A DNA stretch of 62,771 bases from Paraburkholderia oxyphila NBRC 105797 (GCF_000685075.1 NZ_BAYD01000058.1:1-62771); one strand, 5' to 3'. Shown: positions 42,395 through 51,584, counted from the stretch's first letter. The notes: generated by a model from the sequence alone, not told the origin. Made by a program: numbers and translations.

Positions 42395-43371
42395 GCAATA
42401 TTCGCGAGCAGCTATTGGCCAAGACTGCAGGCCTGGCGTCGCCGGCTGAGATGACGCCGGTGAGGAAAGAGCCTAATAAGGGTACTCGCAGTCCGCAAAC
42501 CATGCCGGGACTTACCAGCGCCTTGACGGCAGCGCAAATCCGCATCCAGGAGCTTGAGGACAAAGGAGTAGGGACCGATTTGCCGGTCAACGAGATTTCG
42601 CCGAACCCATGGCAACCACGCCGCGAATTCAATGAGACGAAGCTGCATGAATTGGCTCGCTCGATTGAAGAGACCGGGCTACTGCAATCAGTGCTAGTGC
42701 GTCGAGTGGGCGATGACGCCTACCAGCTGGTAGCCGGTGAGAGGCGTTGGCGTGCACATAAGCTCCTCAATCGGGAGACCATCAAGAGTGTGGTCATTGA
42801 TTGCACTGATCAGGATATGGCCGCACTCGCGCTCGTCGAGAACGTGACACGGGACGACCTCTCCGATTACGAGATTGCGTTGTCGGTCCGCCGCGCGGAA
42901 AGTGAGTTTCCGAATAAGACACGTCTTGCCAAGACGATGGGCATTTCCAGAAATGAACTCTACCGATACCTTGCCTTCGATGAGCTTCCTGACTTCGTTA
43001 AGCGTGACTTGGACCTGAGGCCGACGCTCTTGCAATCAAATCAGGCACAGGAAATTGTGAGCGCGTTGAAGAAGACCGGCGATGCCGGCCTGAAGGCGCT
43101 AACGGAGTTGTGGCTGCAGGTAGTGGCGGGCGACCTCCTTGAGTCCAAGGTCGCCCCTGCGATTCTCGCTGCAGCGACTCGCGGCGTGTCGACACGTGAC
43201 GCGGCGGGCCGGAGTATTCTCAAGATTTTCTCTGGAAATGTTCAGGCGGGCAGCATCACGAAAGATGTCGCGGGGCTGACCTTTAAGTTCAAGGCCGGTG
43301 TAATTTCCGAAGAGCAGGAGCGCGCGCTCCGAGAGACAGTCGCGAAGTTGTTCTCGGTTCAGCCGGAGTAA
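42391..43371 (+). CDS. parB: ParB centromere-binding protein
   Basis: The product has 326 residues. A strong AGGAGG precedes the ATG at 42391. The order is: an N-terminal ParA-interacting region, the ParB/Srx CTPase domain (ISPNPWQPRREF, LARSIEETGLLQSVLVRRVG, LVAGERRWRAHKLL with the GERRWRA box, VENVTRDDLSDYEIA), a helix-turn-helix (TRLAKTMGISRNELYRYLAF) and a C-terminal dimerisation part. It loads on parS and spreads as a CTP clamp. The four 18-bp palindromes downstream are its likely sites. Confidence 0.93.
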   Translation: MSNIREQLLAKTAGLASPAEMTPVRKEPNKGTRSPQTMPGLTSALTAAQIRIQELEDKGVGTDLPVNEISPNPWQPRREFNETKLHELARSIEETGLLQSVLVRRVGDDAYQLVAGERRWRAHKLLNRETIKSVVIDCTDQDMAALALVENVTRDDLSDYEIALSVRRAESEFPNKTRLAKTMGISRNELYRYLAFDELPDFVKRDLDLRPTLLQSNQAQEIVSALKKTGDAGLKALTELWLQVVAGDLLESKVAPAILAAATRGVSTRDAAGRSILKIFSGNVQAGSITKDVAGLTFKFKAGVISEEQERALRETVAKLFSVQPE

Positions 43372-43392
43372 GTTTGTAAGATTAAGATAAAC

Positions 43393-43418
43393 AGCCTCGC
43401 AATTCGCGGGGCTTTTTT
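43393..43418 (+). terminator. Rho-independent terminator of parAB
   Basis: An 8-bp stem AGCCTCGC/GCGGGGCT (one T-G wobble) with a 5-base loop is followed by six T. It lies 22 bp after the parB stop and should end the parAB transcript. Confidence 0.85.
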
Positions 43419-43450
43419 ATTGCGGCGCCGATTTCATCGTGACCGCGTGA

Positions 43451-43705
43451 GTGTTCGGACCCGGACACTTTTGTTCGTGGTGAACTGAGGCGCTCGGAAG
43501 CTTTGCTACGCATCAACCTGGCGGAGGGAATCGGCTGGAGGGCAAGGTGTTCGGAACCGAACACTTTTTGGCCGCTGAGACGTGTTGACCTCGCGCCGAC
43601 GAAGGTGTTCGGACCAGAACACTTTTGTGCGACGAGCTGCGTGGAGTGGGTTCGACATCGAATGGCAGAAGGTCTCTGAGCGGCAAGGTGTTCGGAGCCG
43701 AACAC
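43451..43705. repeat. Four parS-like 18-bp palindromes
   Basis: GTGTTCGGACCCGGACAC (43451-43468), GTGTTCGGAACCGAACAC (43547-43564), GTGTTCGGACCAGAACAC (43605-43622) and GTGTTCGGAGCCGAACAC (43688-43705) share the form GTGTTCGGANCNGNACAC. Start-to-start spacings are 96, 58 and 83 bp. Their cluster directly after parB and its terminator is the expected place for the plasmid centromere. No gene is seen within the array. Confidence 0.85.
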
Positions 43706-43763
43706 GTCTGCCAGAAGAGAACAGCCAGACACGAGGTCGCACTGTTCGGGCGAGACATTCCTA

Positions 43764-43901
43764 TTAATCGACGATGCGTCGATAGAGCCGCTGAATCTGC
43801 TCGAAAGTGAAGATCCATGGCCTCCAGTAATCCCGCCATCCTGACTTCAGACGGCGTTTGAGACGGTCCTTCAAGGTCAGCGCATCGATTTGCGTATTCA
43901 T
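43764..43901 (-). CDS. 45-residue hypothetical protein
   Basis: A short frame from ATG 43901 to TAA 43764 encodes a basic, aromatic-rich peptide (MNTQIDALTLKDRLKRRLKS, then GWRDYWRPWIFTFEQIQRLY). The sequence is well-formed and looks coding, although the ribosome-binding site is weak. It lies between the parS array and the membrane protein at 43924. The family is unknown. Its basic and aromatic nature suggests DNA or membrane contact. Confidence 0.45.
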   Translation of the reverse strand: MNTQIDALTLKDRLKRRLKSGWRDYWRPWIFTFEQIQRLYRRIVD

Positions 43902-43923
43902 GGTTTGGTCCCGAAATATGCGC

Positions 43924-44205
43924 TCATTGCTCAGATGGGCAAGCCTCCCGACTTGCCGCTTGATGCCTTAGTGACGTTTGTTTCCAAGTACGAGGTGTCT
44001 GAGCGCGACACACGAAAGTGACGCAATCACTTGAGAATGCCACGTTCTCGAGAACGCTCAGTACCTCAAGCTTCCAGCCTTCCACCCGATGGCAATGGAC
44101 CTGGGTGCATACATGTGCGAACCCAAGCCCTAAAGCACTGAGCCCAATCACGACGAATAGAACAGTTGAGTAGCCTAAGACGATGAGCCTTTCAGCCGGC
44201 TCCAT
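43924..44205 (-). CDS. Small membrane protein coupled to a 26-residue gene
   Basis: The ATG at 44205 shares TGATG with the stop of the upstream 26-residue gene. The product has about 93 residues: one hydrophobic helix near the N-terminus (RLIVLGYSTVLFVVIGLSAL), then a cysteine-containing tail ending ASREACPSEQ. The second half looks less conserved and may result from decay. The function is unknown. Confidence 0.4.
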   Translation of the reverse strand: MEPAERLIVLGYSTVLFVVIGLSALGLGFAHVCTQVHCHRVEGWKLEVLSVLENVAFSSDCVTFVCRAQTPRTWKQTSLRHQAASREACPSEQ

Positions 44206-44285
44206 CACTTGTTACTTGATGTCACCGGGGGGGCCTGCGCCGTTGTTTGGGCGAGCACCAGCCGCTTTTTATTTGTTTTGGCCAT
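44205..44285 (-). CDS. 26-residue microprotein
   Basis: ATG 44285 has AAGGA six to seven bases upstream. The peptide begins MAKTNKKRLVLAQTTAQAPP and ends VTSSNK. Its stop overlaps the next ATG (TGATG), so it could act as a leader peptide coupling translation of the membrane protein. Not recognised. Confidence 0.4.
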   Translation of the reverse strand: MAKTNKKRLVLAQTTAQAPPVTSSNK

Positions 44286-44379
44286 GATTTTTCCTTGCTA
44301 GGTAAGACCCCGGTCCGAAGACCGGTTTGCATGATTACAAGACCATATAGCTATGGTTCGGGGGCGCCCAAAGGGAAAA

Positions 44380-45901
44380 TCAGGAGGCGTCGCCGAAAAA
44401 CCTGGCGACTTCCTCGATGCTGCGTATGCGCTCGGCGTGCGTGTAGATGACTGAGGTGCTGAGAAGCGCGTGACCCAGCAGGAGCTGGACGACGTCGAGC
44501 GGCATCTTGCACGAGACTGCAGCCGTGGCCCACGCGTGGCGAAGGGCGTGCGGAGCCACCTCGCGCAGCAGCGCGCGCTCAACCTGCTCGAGTTGCAGGC
44601 TCTCGTCATCGGCGGGACGGAGCAGCGTGGACGTCAAAGGCGGGTGAAGGGCCGCCAGCGCGAAGACATCGCCCCCTGTGATTGCCGCCCTTGCTCAGAT
44701 GCTTGTCCTTCGCGGTGGTCGTCGCAGGTACGACGACGGCCGAGACCAGCGCCATCGCACAACAACGCGTCGAAGTCGTGGCCACGGTCGGCCCGGTGAG
44801 CGTGCAAGGCGCCAATCACTCGCTCCGGAAAGACTATCGCGCGCCACTTGTTCCCCTTGCCCGGGACAGCCAGCAACCACAGTTGCATCTTCCAGCCGCG
44901 GCGCTCAACCACCGGTCCGAGCTTGTCGTGTGTGGTGCTTACCGCTTCTGCCTGGTGCACCCTGTCGGCAGTATGGCCGCTCGCGGCCCATATTGGCCAC
45001 CGACACCCGAGGGCTCCGGGGCAAAAACGGCCGACCCAGAGGCGCGGCGGTGTAGCGCGCGCGTACCCGCTCGAGGATTTCTCGTCCTTGGCCAGCGTCG
45101 CCCTGAGATGGCCGGACAGTGCCTTCTTGATGGTGATGTGGTTCTCCTTCAGCGCGACGACGGGGAAGGTTACCGTCAGCCAAGGATTGCCGCCGAGATG
45201 GCGAACGGCAGTCAGTCACTCGAACAGGCCACGCAGCGCGAGCACAGGATATCGTTGGGTGTCAGCCGGGAGCGGGCCGGCAAACAGGCGCTAGCCTGAC
45301 GAGAGGCGATGTGCTTGGGACATGCCCACCCAGTCAAGCGACGGGGTGGCGAGGAAGTCCTTTTAGCGTTCGCATTCGTCGGCGCTCACGCCAGACGTGG
45401 CCTTGCGCTCGATACATACGCACCACAGGGGGAAGCGTTCCAGTTCCCTCTGATAGCGGCCTCCGGTCTGCTCGAGGTCGCGATAGGGGGGCAGGTCGGC
45501 CCGGATGGTATCAAGGTCGTGCCAAACGGCAATGAGACAGAAGCCCCGTGCAGTTGGGCCGTTCGCACCCGTCCAGGTTTCACGATGCGGCACCCGTGTG
45601 CCAAGGGCACTCAGATATCTCGCTGACCGAGGCAGACGAGCATCAGGTCTACGCGCGGCGTTCCCGGTTTGACCTTGATCGGGTCCAGTGTCGCAGCATT
45701 CGTCTTCGACTACTTCTCGATGACGCCAGCCTCATAGGCACCGATGCGTTGCACAGGCACAAACCAGTTCGGTCCGCTCTGCTCGATGTAGGCCTTGAAT
45801 AGCGACGATGCGCCATAACCGGCACTGCTCTGGCACCGTGCCTTGTCCGCCCGGGGCAGAACCGGTAACAACGGCCCGCCGCGCATCGCCGCCGCATTCA
45901 T
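44380..45901 (-). pseudogene. Decayed tyrosine recombinase (phage-integrase type)
   Basis: Pieces of one integrase occur in order across minus-strand frames. The probable N-terminus is at 45901 (SSLFKAYIEQSGPNWFVPVQ). Then RYQRELERFPLWCVCIERKA (about 45363-45500) belongs to the SAM-like core-binding part. LLAVPGKGNKWRAIVFPERV (about 44810-44880) is the catalytic-domain lysine strand. Finally APHALRHAWATAAVSCKMPL and LLLGHALLSTSVIYTHAERI (44380-44560) hold the HxLRH box, the second His and the catalytic Tyr. Several stops and frameshifts separate them, so the enzyme cannot be made as one chain. It is a relic of an integrated element. Confidence 0.7.
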
Positions 45902-46997
45902 GGCTTCAGATGATAAGACCCCAATTATAGCACTTCAAGCAATCAACTGGGTCCCCACGCTAGCGGGGGGACAGGAACAAACGGCCTGAATCCAGATGGC
46001 CGTCCGGTGGGCGGCTCGGCAACGACGAAGGCTTACGCCTAAGGTTTTTGAGGAGGTTGTGCTTGCTACGCGGGGAGTTCCGTTTTGCATGAGGCGTACT
46101 CGTGAAACATCAACGAACGACAGCTGATTCGGCTCAAGGCCTTATGCAGCGGGCCATTCGGAAGAATTTAGGGTAAATGTTTCACGAAAAAATACATGCG
46201 CAGCGGTGAAAATCGTCGAGACACCTGCTGATCTCCCTCACGTGCATCGCCTGAGCAATATTCGTAGCAAACACTACGTAAAGCGTAATTCTGTTGTTCG
46301 TTTGCGGGCAAAGCTGCCGAATAGTCGCAGCGACCGCAGTCAGCCGTGCATTCGGCAGCCTCAAAGAAGTGAAGCCGCGCCTGGCTCGAAATTTTGCCTT
46401 CCATACTCCCCCATGTTTTCTTTGGAACGCACATCCCTGGACGGCGACACCCATTAGCCTGGCCGGCGCGTTGCCTCACGGGATGTCGTTACTCCCGGGT
46501 AGTTATCACCGTCCGGTTGCTTGCGATGAATGCTGGCTCCCCAATTCTGTTCACATGGAGCGTCTGCACGCCAATACACGGACGCTGCTCCGGCAAAGTA
46601 TTGAGGTGCTGGGAAAATTGATGCCTGGCGAAGAACCGGACTGATGCGATTTTGGTCGGCGACTTGTCGCATGGGATAGTGGCGGCAAGCGTCTATTGCA
46701 CCGGCGCGTCGGGTCAGCTGTATCGACGGGAGGGCGGCTTATCATCAATGCAACTAACCGTCAGAGACGACCGGCTATACCGAACGCCGGCTTCGGGTAC
46801 GCATAAATCGCGAGCAGGGCCACGGGTACCCGCCGCATTTCTTGTCCCCTTCTTGAGATCGCACGTGTCATAGGTAGCGGAGCGACGTCCTGGACTCCGC
46901 GGGCTCAATTGCCCACGCGTTCCGGCATACGAAACTGCACATCCGATAAGCCGGGTCGAACTAAACCGCTGACGCGGTATGGATGGTGGGTTGACGT
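45902..46997. other. Accessory stretch without a convincing gene
   Basis: Short frames on both strands overlap here without good starts. One plus frame ends at 46644 with NSVHMERLHANTRTLLRQSI and could be a gene fragment. A short GTCCCC/GGGGAC inverted repeat lies near 45951-45972. Nothing can be assigned. Confidence 0.3.
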
Positions 46998-47586
46998 TTG
47001 TGTCATGGCCTGCGCCATTGGCTTTCCTTTCGCGTGGCCGTGTCGGTTGGCCGCCTCGGCAACGGGCGCCTGCACCGCGCCGTGGTCGTGCTGCCCGACG
47101 CCATGGGCGAGCCGGGCCGCGGCTACCAGGAGCGCATCGTGTTTTTCGAGGTGCGGGGCACGACGGATGCCGCGCTCCACCTCGAGCGCCTGCTGGCCAC
47201 GGCCTCGTGTTGTGACACGACCGGCTGGTGTGAGGACGGCGCCATCTACAACATCAAGCCCATCAATGAGCTGATGGAGCGGCCGGCGACCGACGCGGCG
47301 CGCGAACTGCAGTTGCTGGAAATCGGCTGGGGGGCAAGGGCGGCCCGGGGCGATCCGCTCCCCGTTGCTCGGGCGAGCGCAGCGGTTCGCCCTGCGCGCG
47401 GGCGCTGCCCAGGTGGCGGGGCGGGTGCGTCGCGAATGTGCGGCGGGCAACGCGAAGGTATCGCTGCCGCTGGTGCGGGAGGCGAGGCAGCGGGGGCTTT
47501 TCCAGGCGCCGATCGCAGTGGCAGGCGCTGCGAGGCCGCGCGCATCGCAAGTCAAAGCCCGGGCGACCGCGGCGATCAGTCTGTAG
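46998..47586 (+). pseudogene. Frameshifted conserved-looking plasmid protein
   Basis: The first frame, from a TTG near 46998, contains GNGRLHRAVVVLPDAMGEPG, YQERIVFFEVRGTTDAALHL and EDGAIYNIKPINELMERPAT, which looks strongly coding. At the GGGGGG run (47329-47334) the coding signal moves to another frame, RPGAIRSPLLGRAQRFALRA, then VSLPLVREARQRGLFQAPIA, ending at 47586. Removing one G joins the halves into about 195 residues. No family is recognised. Confidence 0.5.
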
Positions 47587-48135
47587 TGGCCACAACGCGG
47601 TGCTGGGGGAGGGATGAATCGTCTCCGCGCTGCGGAGACAATTCATCCTGAACGGGACCGGCGGTTCCGGCCGCGAGCGGTTTGCGGTAACGTGCCCGTT
47701 TTCAGACACAAAATGGTCCTTGGGCTTGATGCATGTTCCAGCTGCGACCCAGTGCGCTTTTCGAGGGCATCATCTGGCGATGCATGCAGAGCTCCACTTT
47801 CCGCTGGAATGCATCCGGCCATTGGCGCGGCCAGGGTTGCGCCGATACGGAGTGAAATCGCGTTGGCAATCGAGTTCCTCGATGCAGTCAAGGCGATCTG
47901 CCGGCACGCGATCGATGTGTGCGCCTGCGGCGGCGAGCTACCGTCGTGACGGTACGCCGTCGCCGGAGCAGTGCAGGAAGTTGTGGCAGCACCGACCGGC
48001 GGGGACGCCGCGAATGTAATTGCAGGCACGATGACTGGTCGCGCGCGTCGGAACCGACTTTGCCACTGCGAGGGGGCCGCCGAACACCGCGCCGGACAGC
48101 ACGTTCACTGAATATGGAAAGGAAGCCTGGTCTCC
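47587..48135. other. Spacer with a long inverted repeat, no convincing gene
   Basis: Apart from the inverted repeat at 47612-47648, the stretch holds overlapping weak frames. A plus frame ending at 47949 includes APIRSEIALAIEFLDAVKAI and could be a fragment. The promoter of the zincin-nuclease operon should lie near 48060-48130. Confidence 0.35.
47612..47648. repeat. 17-bp inverted repeat with one mismatch
   Basis: GGATGAATCGTCTCCGC (47612-47628) pairs with GCGGAGACAATTCATCC (47632-47648) except at one position, with a 3-base loop. No T-run follows. It lies 25 bp after the frameshifted plasmid gene and could be a transcript-end hairpin, a recombinase site or a mobile-element end. Confidence 0.75.
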
Positions 48136-48786
48136 ATGCTGTCAGCACACAGTTTCCCTGCCGGCTATGACGTTGATGCGGCGGACACACGCGACCGCGT
48201 GATGGCGTTTATTAACGTGACCGGCATTCCCGCACGCTATGAAAGCGGGGCAAGCGGGTTTTCCGAAGCGTGCCGTGTCGACCGGGGAACGCTCGCCATC
48301 GATCCCGCATGTCGTATCTCGACAATGTTTCATGAGGCGGGACATCTTGCGATCACACCGCGCCGCTTCCGGCCGTGGATGCACGGGAACCTGCATGCGG
48401 GCCAGCGCAAGATGCTGGAGACAGTTGATGAAGCGGGCCTGCATCCCAACGATCCGCTCTGTCGGGCCGTGATCCCGTGCTCGGACCCGGAAGCGACCAT
48501 GCGGGCATGGACCGCAGGCGTCGCACTCGGGTTACCCAGCGAGGAGATTGTCCGGGACGACGAATGCGGTGGCGAAGGCGAGGCCGTCCGTCTCTTGCTG
48601 CAGATGCGTGCCTGCATTGGGGTTTATGGACTAGTGCACGACGCCGCGTCTTGCGAGATCCGGGCACGCAATGGCACGGCGGCGGCGTGGCCGCATCTGC
48701 ATTGCTGGACGCAGGAATTGGGGAGCGCCGACGAGGCGGGCGCCATCGCCACCATTTCAGCGGTTCTGCAAGCGGGGGTCTCCTGA
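48136..48786 (+). CDS. HEAGH zincin-like protein
   Basis: The product has 216 residues with no signal peptide or membrane helix. Residues 62-70 read STMFHEAGH, an HExxH zinc-metallopeptidase motif (H66, E67, H70) on a helix preceded by LAIDPACRI. Downstream acidic helices (SDPEATMRAWTAGVALGLPS, DDECGGEGEAVRLLLQMRAC) could supply the third ligand. The rest is not recognised. The stop shares TGATG with the following 28-residue gene, which in turn overlaps a nuclease gene, so the three are coupled. An intracellular protease or a non-proteolytic zincin is possible. Confidence 0.65.
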   Translation: MLSAHSFPAGYDVDAADTRDRVMAFINVTGIPARYESGASGFSEACRVDRGTLAIDPACRISTMFHEAGHLAITPRRFRPWMHGNLHAGQRKMLETVDEAGLHPNDPLCRAVIPCSDPEATMRAWTAGVALGLPSEEIVRDDECGGEGEAVRLLLQMRACIGVYGLVHDAASCEIRARNGTAAAWPHLHCWTQELGSADEAGAIATISAVLQAGVS

Positions 48787-48872
48787 TGGATTCTGACGGG
48801 ACGGGGATGCTCTCCTGTCCGGTGAGGCTCAAGACCAGTAACGCATACGAGGATGTGCTGAACGGACTATGA
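48786..48872 (+). CDS. 28-residue microprotein linking the zincin and nuclease genes
   Basis: The ATG at 48786 overlaps the zincin stop (TGATG) and its TGA overlaps the nuclease ATG (ATGA). The peptide begins MDSDGTGMLSCPVRLKTSNA and ends EDVLNGL. Double overlap is strong evidence for translation, at least as a coupling device. The function is unknown. Confidence 0.5.
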   Translation: MDSDGTGMLSCPVRLKTSNAYEDVLNGL

Positions 48873-50029
48873 CGAAAAAGGACATTGAGCAGGTTGCCTA
48901 TGCCGGCCTGCACCGTGAAATCACGGAGGTGGTGGAGTCCACGCGCGCGGCCGCCGCGCGCAGTGTGAATGCACTGATGACGGCGACCTACTGGGACATC
49001 GGCCGGCGGATCGTAGAGTTCGAGCAGGGCGGGGAGGGCAGGGCCGCCTACGGCGAGGCGCTGATCAGGCGTCTCGGTGCCGATCTGTCCCAGCGGTTCG
49101 GCCGCGGCTTCGGTGCGCGCAATGTCGCGCAGATGCGGGCTTTTTACTTCGCCTGGCCAACCGACCGAATTGTGCAGACGGTGTCTGCACAATCTCCTGC
49201 GTCGCGGATTTTGCAGACACCGTCTGCAAAATCGCCCAAACGGACGGCGCTAAGCGCTGCCCCGGGCAACGCATCCGAACTGGCCACCGTCGCGCAGGCT
49301 TTTCCCTTGCCCTGGTCCGCCTATGTGCGGCTGCTCTCCGTGAAGGCGGAGGCCGCACGGACGTTCTACGAAACCGAGGCGCTACGCGAAGGCTGGTCCG
49401 TGCGTCAGCTCGACCGCCAGATTAGCAGCCAGCTCTATGAGCGGCTGGCGCTCTCGCGCAACAAGGCGGCGCTGCTCGGTAAAGCTTCTCAGGTCCAGCC
49501 AGATGATCTGCTCACGCCCGAACAGGCGATACGCGACCCGTTTGTCCTCGAGTTTCTCGACATGAAGGACGAGTACTCGGAGTCCGATCTGGAAGCGGCC
49601 CTGATCCAGCACCTGGCGGATTTCCTTTTGGAGCTTGGCGACGACTTCGCCTTCATTGGCCGGCAGCGACGCCTGAGGATCGATGACACGTGGTTCCGTG
49701 TTGATCTGGTGTTCTTTCATCGCCGTCTTCGATGTCTGGTCATCATCGACCTGAAGGTCGGGCGTTTCAGCTATGCCGATGCGGGACAGATGCACCTCTA
49801 CCTGAATTACGCGCGCGAGCACTGGATGAAGCCTGGAGAAAATCCGCCAGTCGGGCTGATACTTTGCGCAGAGAAGGGTGCTGCGGAGGCGCATTACGCG
49901 CTCGACAACCTGCCGAACAAGATACTGGCGGCGGAGTATCAGACCGTTTTGCCGGATGAGGCAACGATCGCACGTGAGCTCGAGCGGACCAGGGCAGAGC
50001 TGGAACGGCGCGCTAACCTCGCAGAGTAA
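48869..50029 (+). CDS. YhcG-type PDDEXK nuclease (DUF1016)
   Basis: The protein has 386 residues. The DUF1016 N-terminal helical domain has NALMTATYWDIGRRIVEFEQ and LSQRFGRGFGARNVAQMRAF. The C-terminal PDDEXK domain shows ESDLEAALIQHLADFLLELG, then FRVDLVFFHRRLRCLVIIDL with KVG (catalytic D and DxK), then GQMHLYLNYAREHWMKPGEN. Between them, residues about 98-125 are an unusual insert, two QTxSAxS repeats encoded by two perfect DNA palindromes. Family members occur in defence- and plasmid-related loci, but their targets are mostly unknown. It is coupled to the zincin through the 28-residue gene. Confidence 0.88.
   Translation: MTKKDIEQVAYAGLHREITEVVESTRAAAARSVNALMTATYWDIGRRIVEFEQGGEGRAAYGEALIRRLGADLSQRFGRGFGARNVAQMRAFYFAWPTDRIVQTVSAQSPASRILQTPSAKSPKRTALSAAPGNASELATVAQAFPLPWSAYVRLLSVKAEAARTFYETEALREGWSVRQLDRQISSQLYERLALSRNKAALLGKASQVQPDDLLTPEQAIRDPFVLEFLDMKDEYSESDLEAALIQHLADFLLELGDDFAFIGRQRRLRIDDTWFRVDLVFFHRRLRCLVIIDLKVGRFSYADAGQMHLYLNYAREHWMKPGENPPVGLILCAEKGAAEAHYALDNLPNKILAAEYQTVLPDEATIARELERTRAELERRANLAE
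49169..49232. repeat. Two perfect palindromes inside the nuclease gene
   Basis: ATTGTGCAGAC (49169-49179) pairs with GTCTGCACAAT (49183-49193), and ATTTTGCAGAC (49208-49218) pairs with GTCTGCAAAAT (49222-49232), each with a 3-base loop. They share the core GCAGAC/GTCTGC and keep the reading frame. Confidence 0.85.
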
Positions 50030-50446
50030 ACGAGTACTTCGTTGTACAAGCGGATTCGTTCAACTTCTACAACTACTTCGTCGTCACTTGCTGTCAGCGT
50101 GGTGGCGTAGTCGTGAGATGCGTTGATGACCCGGCTCGTGAGTAGCGTAAGTGTCATGCCGCTGGCTGCATAAAGGTTGATGAAGCCGCTATTTGTCGGC
50201 GAATCTGAAGGTGGCAAGAGAGAAAGATGCCCGCGCCGTAGCATCCACGCACACATCCCGGTCGCAAGCGGCCGGTCCCCGGGGCGCAGCGTTAGTGAAG
50301 GGCCATCACCCAGCGGGGGCCGTCTAGAGAAGCCTGAGGTTGCGGATCTGGCAGGGTAAGGAAGACTGGCTGTCCGAGCCCGCCAAGCGGGATTGCACGG
50401 CGGAAGAAGTCATAACGCGGCTTCGCCTGCAGGGTCTCTGGACGGA
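50030..50446. other. Spacer carrying one copy of a 43-bp repeat
   Basis: The 417 bp between two convergent genes contain no convincing gene. Positions 50310-50352 match 61367-61409 at 42 of 43 bases, with weaker similarity extending about 35 bp to the left. Confidence 0.5.
50310..50352 (+). repeat. 43-bp dispersed repeat, copy 1
   Basis: It begins CCAGCGGGGGCCGTCTAGAG and ends GCGGATCTGGC. The only difference from copy 2 (61367-61409) is T versus C at position 50341. It lies in non-coding sequence. Confidence 0.8.
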
Positions 50447-51556
50447 TTATCCGCGCGGCGATAGCGCAACGTTTAACCGCCGGGCTTCATCGCGCGCCGT
50501 TGCAAGCGTGACGTTCCTCATCCTGATCGTGCCGTGGTCGTTGGCGTTAACCGTTGCAACGACGGCGGGGGCGTCGGCATCCGCGCCCGCCTCAAGCAGG
50601 ACGTTTATGGCTTCGAGGTTGCGAGACCAGATCGCGACCGCAAGCGGGTTTGCCTTGACCATCGGCGGAATCAGACCCACGGTTTGCACGCCGTGACGGT
50701 GTGCCGCCGCCAGCAGGCCGTCGAATTGCGGAATCGACGCGCTTTGCGCCTGCGTGAAGGTCAGCAGCCAGGGCGTCGAGAGCGCGTGCTTGTCGAACGA
50801 CGGCTGCGATGCGAGCAGCTTCAACGCTTGCGCGAAGTGCGCGTTGTTCGCCATGATCGGTGCTTCGAGTGTCGATCCTCCGCGCTTGCCAAACTCAGGG
50901 AGCGCCAGCGGCATCGTCTCGTTCAGATGCATGTAGAGCGCGATTGCCTCGGTGTCACAGGTTTCGATCGCGCGCGCCTTCGATCCGTCGTCGAGGCCAT
51001 AGCCGAGGTGCAGGAGACGTCCGCGGTCGTCCTGCGGCACGACGGCACTGCGAATGGCTTGCGTGTCATTCTGGATGTTGCGCTCGTTGACGGCGAGCGC
51101 ATCGACCTTGCCGTGCAACTGCAACAGCGATTGCTGGAGCGTGCGGATAGTCGGAATGGCGGAGCCGAGCGCACTCGGGTTGGGCGCGTCTCCGTGAGTG
51201 CACGTCGCAAACGCGAGCGCCGCGCCGCCGCTGCTGATCATGGCCGTGAGCCAGAGTTTGCGTGAGCGCGCATAGAACGCGAGGCGTCCCGGCATCGGTG
51301 CCATGCGCCGGCGCTTCTGTTCGAGATGGCTGACGCTGAACAACAGGAGCAGGAGGCACAGCGCGCCGAGCACGGCGGCGACGCGGCCAGCCGCGTGTCC
51401 GAGCGCGGGCGCGAGCAGATCGAGCACGACCGTCGAGGCGGTCACGGCCGCGTTGACCGGCGACACCCAGTCTGACGACAGCTTCAGCGCGCCGCGCACC
51501 GCCGAATCGCCGTTCGGCGGGGTAGACGGCACGGGAGCGAGATCGGGCTCCTTCAT
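50447..51556 (-). CDS. Membrane protein with C-terminal ankyrin-like repeats
   Basis: The protein has 369 residues. Two hydrophobic helices (about 55-75, AAVLGALCLLLLLFSVSHLE, and about 105-120, LTAMISSGGAALAFATCTHG) are followed by a large, probably periplasmic domain. Near the C-terminus PLAVAIWSRNLEAINVLLEA with GADADAPA is a clear ankyrin repeat, with a degenerate one before it. The N-terminal 45 residues are Pro/Ser-rich. It lies on the same strand as the two genes upstream (28-bp gap) and probably forms an operon with them. The function is unknown. Confidence 0.7.
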   Translation of the reverse strand: MKEPDLAPVPSTPPNGDSAVRGALKLSSDWVSPVNAAVTASTVVLDLLAPALGHAAGRVAAVLGALCLLLLLFSVSHLEQKRRRMAPMPGRLAFYARSRKLWLTAMISSGGAALAFATCTHGDAPNPSALGSAIPTIRTLQQSLLQLHGKVDALAVNERNIQNDTQAIRSAVVPQDDRGRLLHLGYGLDDGSKARAIETCDTEAIALYMHLNETMPLALPEFGKRGGSTLEAPIMANNAHFAQALKLLASQPSFDKHALSTPWLLTFTQAQSASIPQFDGLLAAAHRHGVQTVGLIPPMVKANPLAVAIWSRNLEAINVLLEAGADADAPAVVATVNANDHGTIRMRNVTLATARDEARRLNVALSPRG

Positions 51557-51584
51557 CAGGCGAACTCCGGCGGGTTGATCGACG

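Noticed and set aside
46905..47555. 216-codon minus-strand frame
   Set aside because: The opposite strand carries better protein-like sequence over the same bases.
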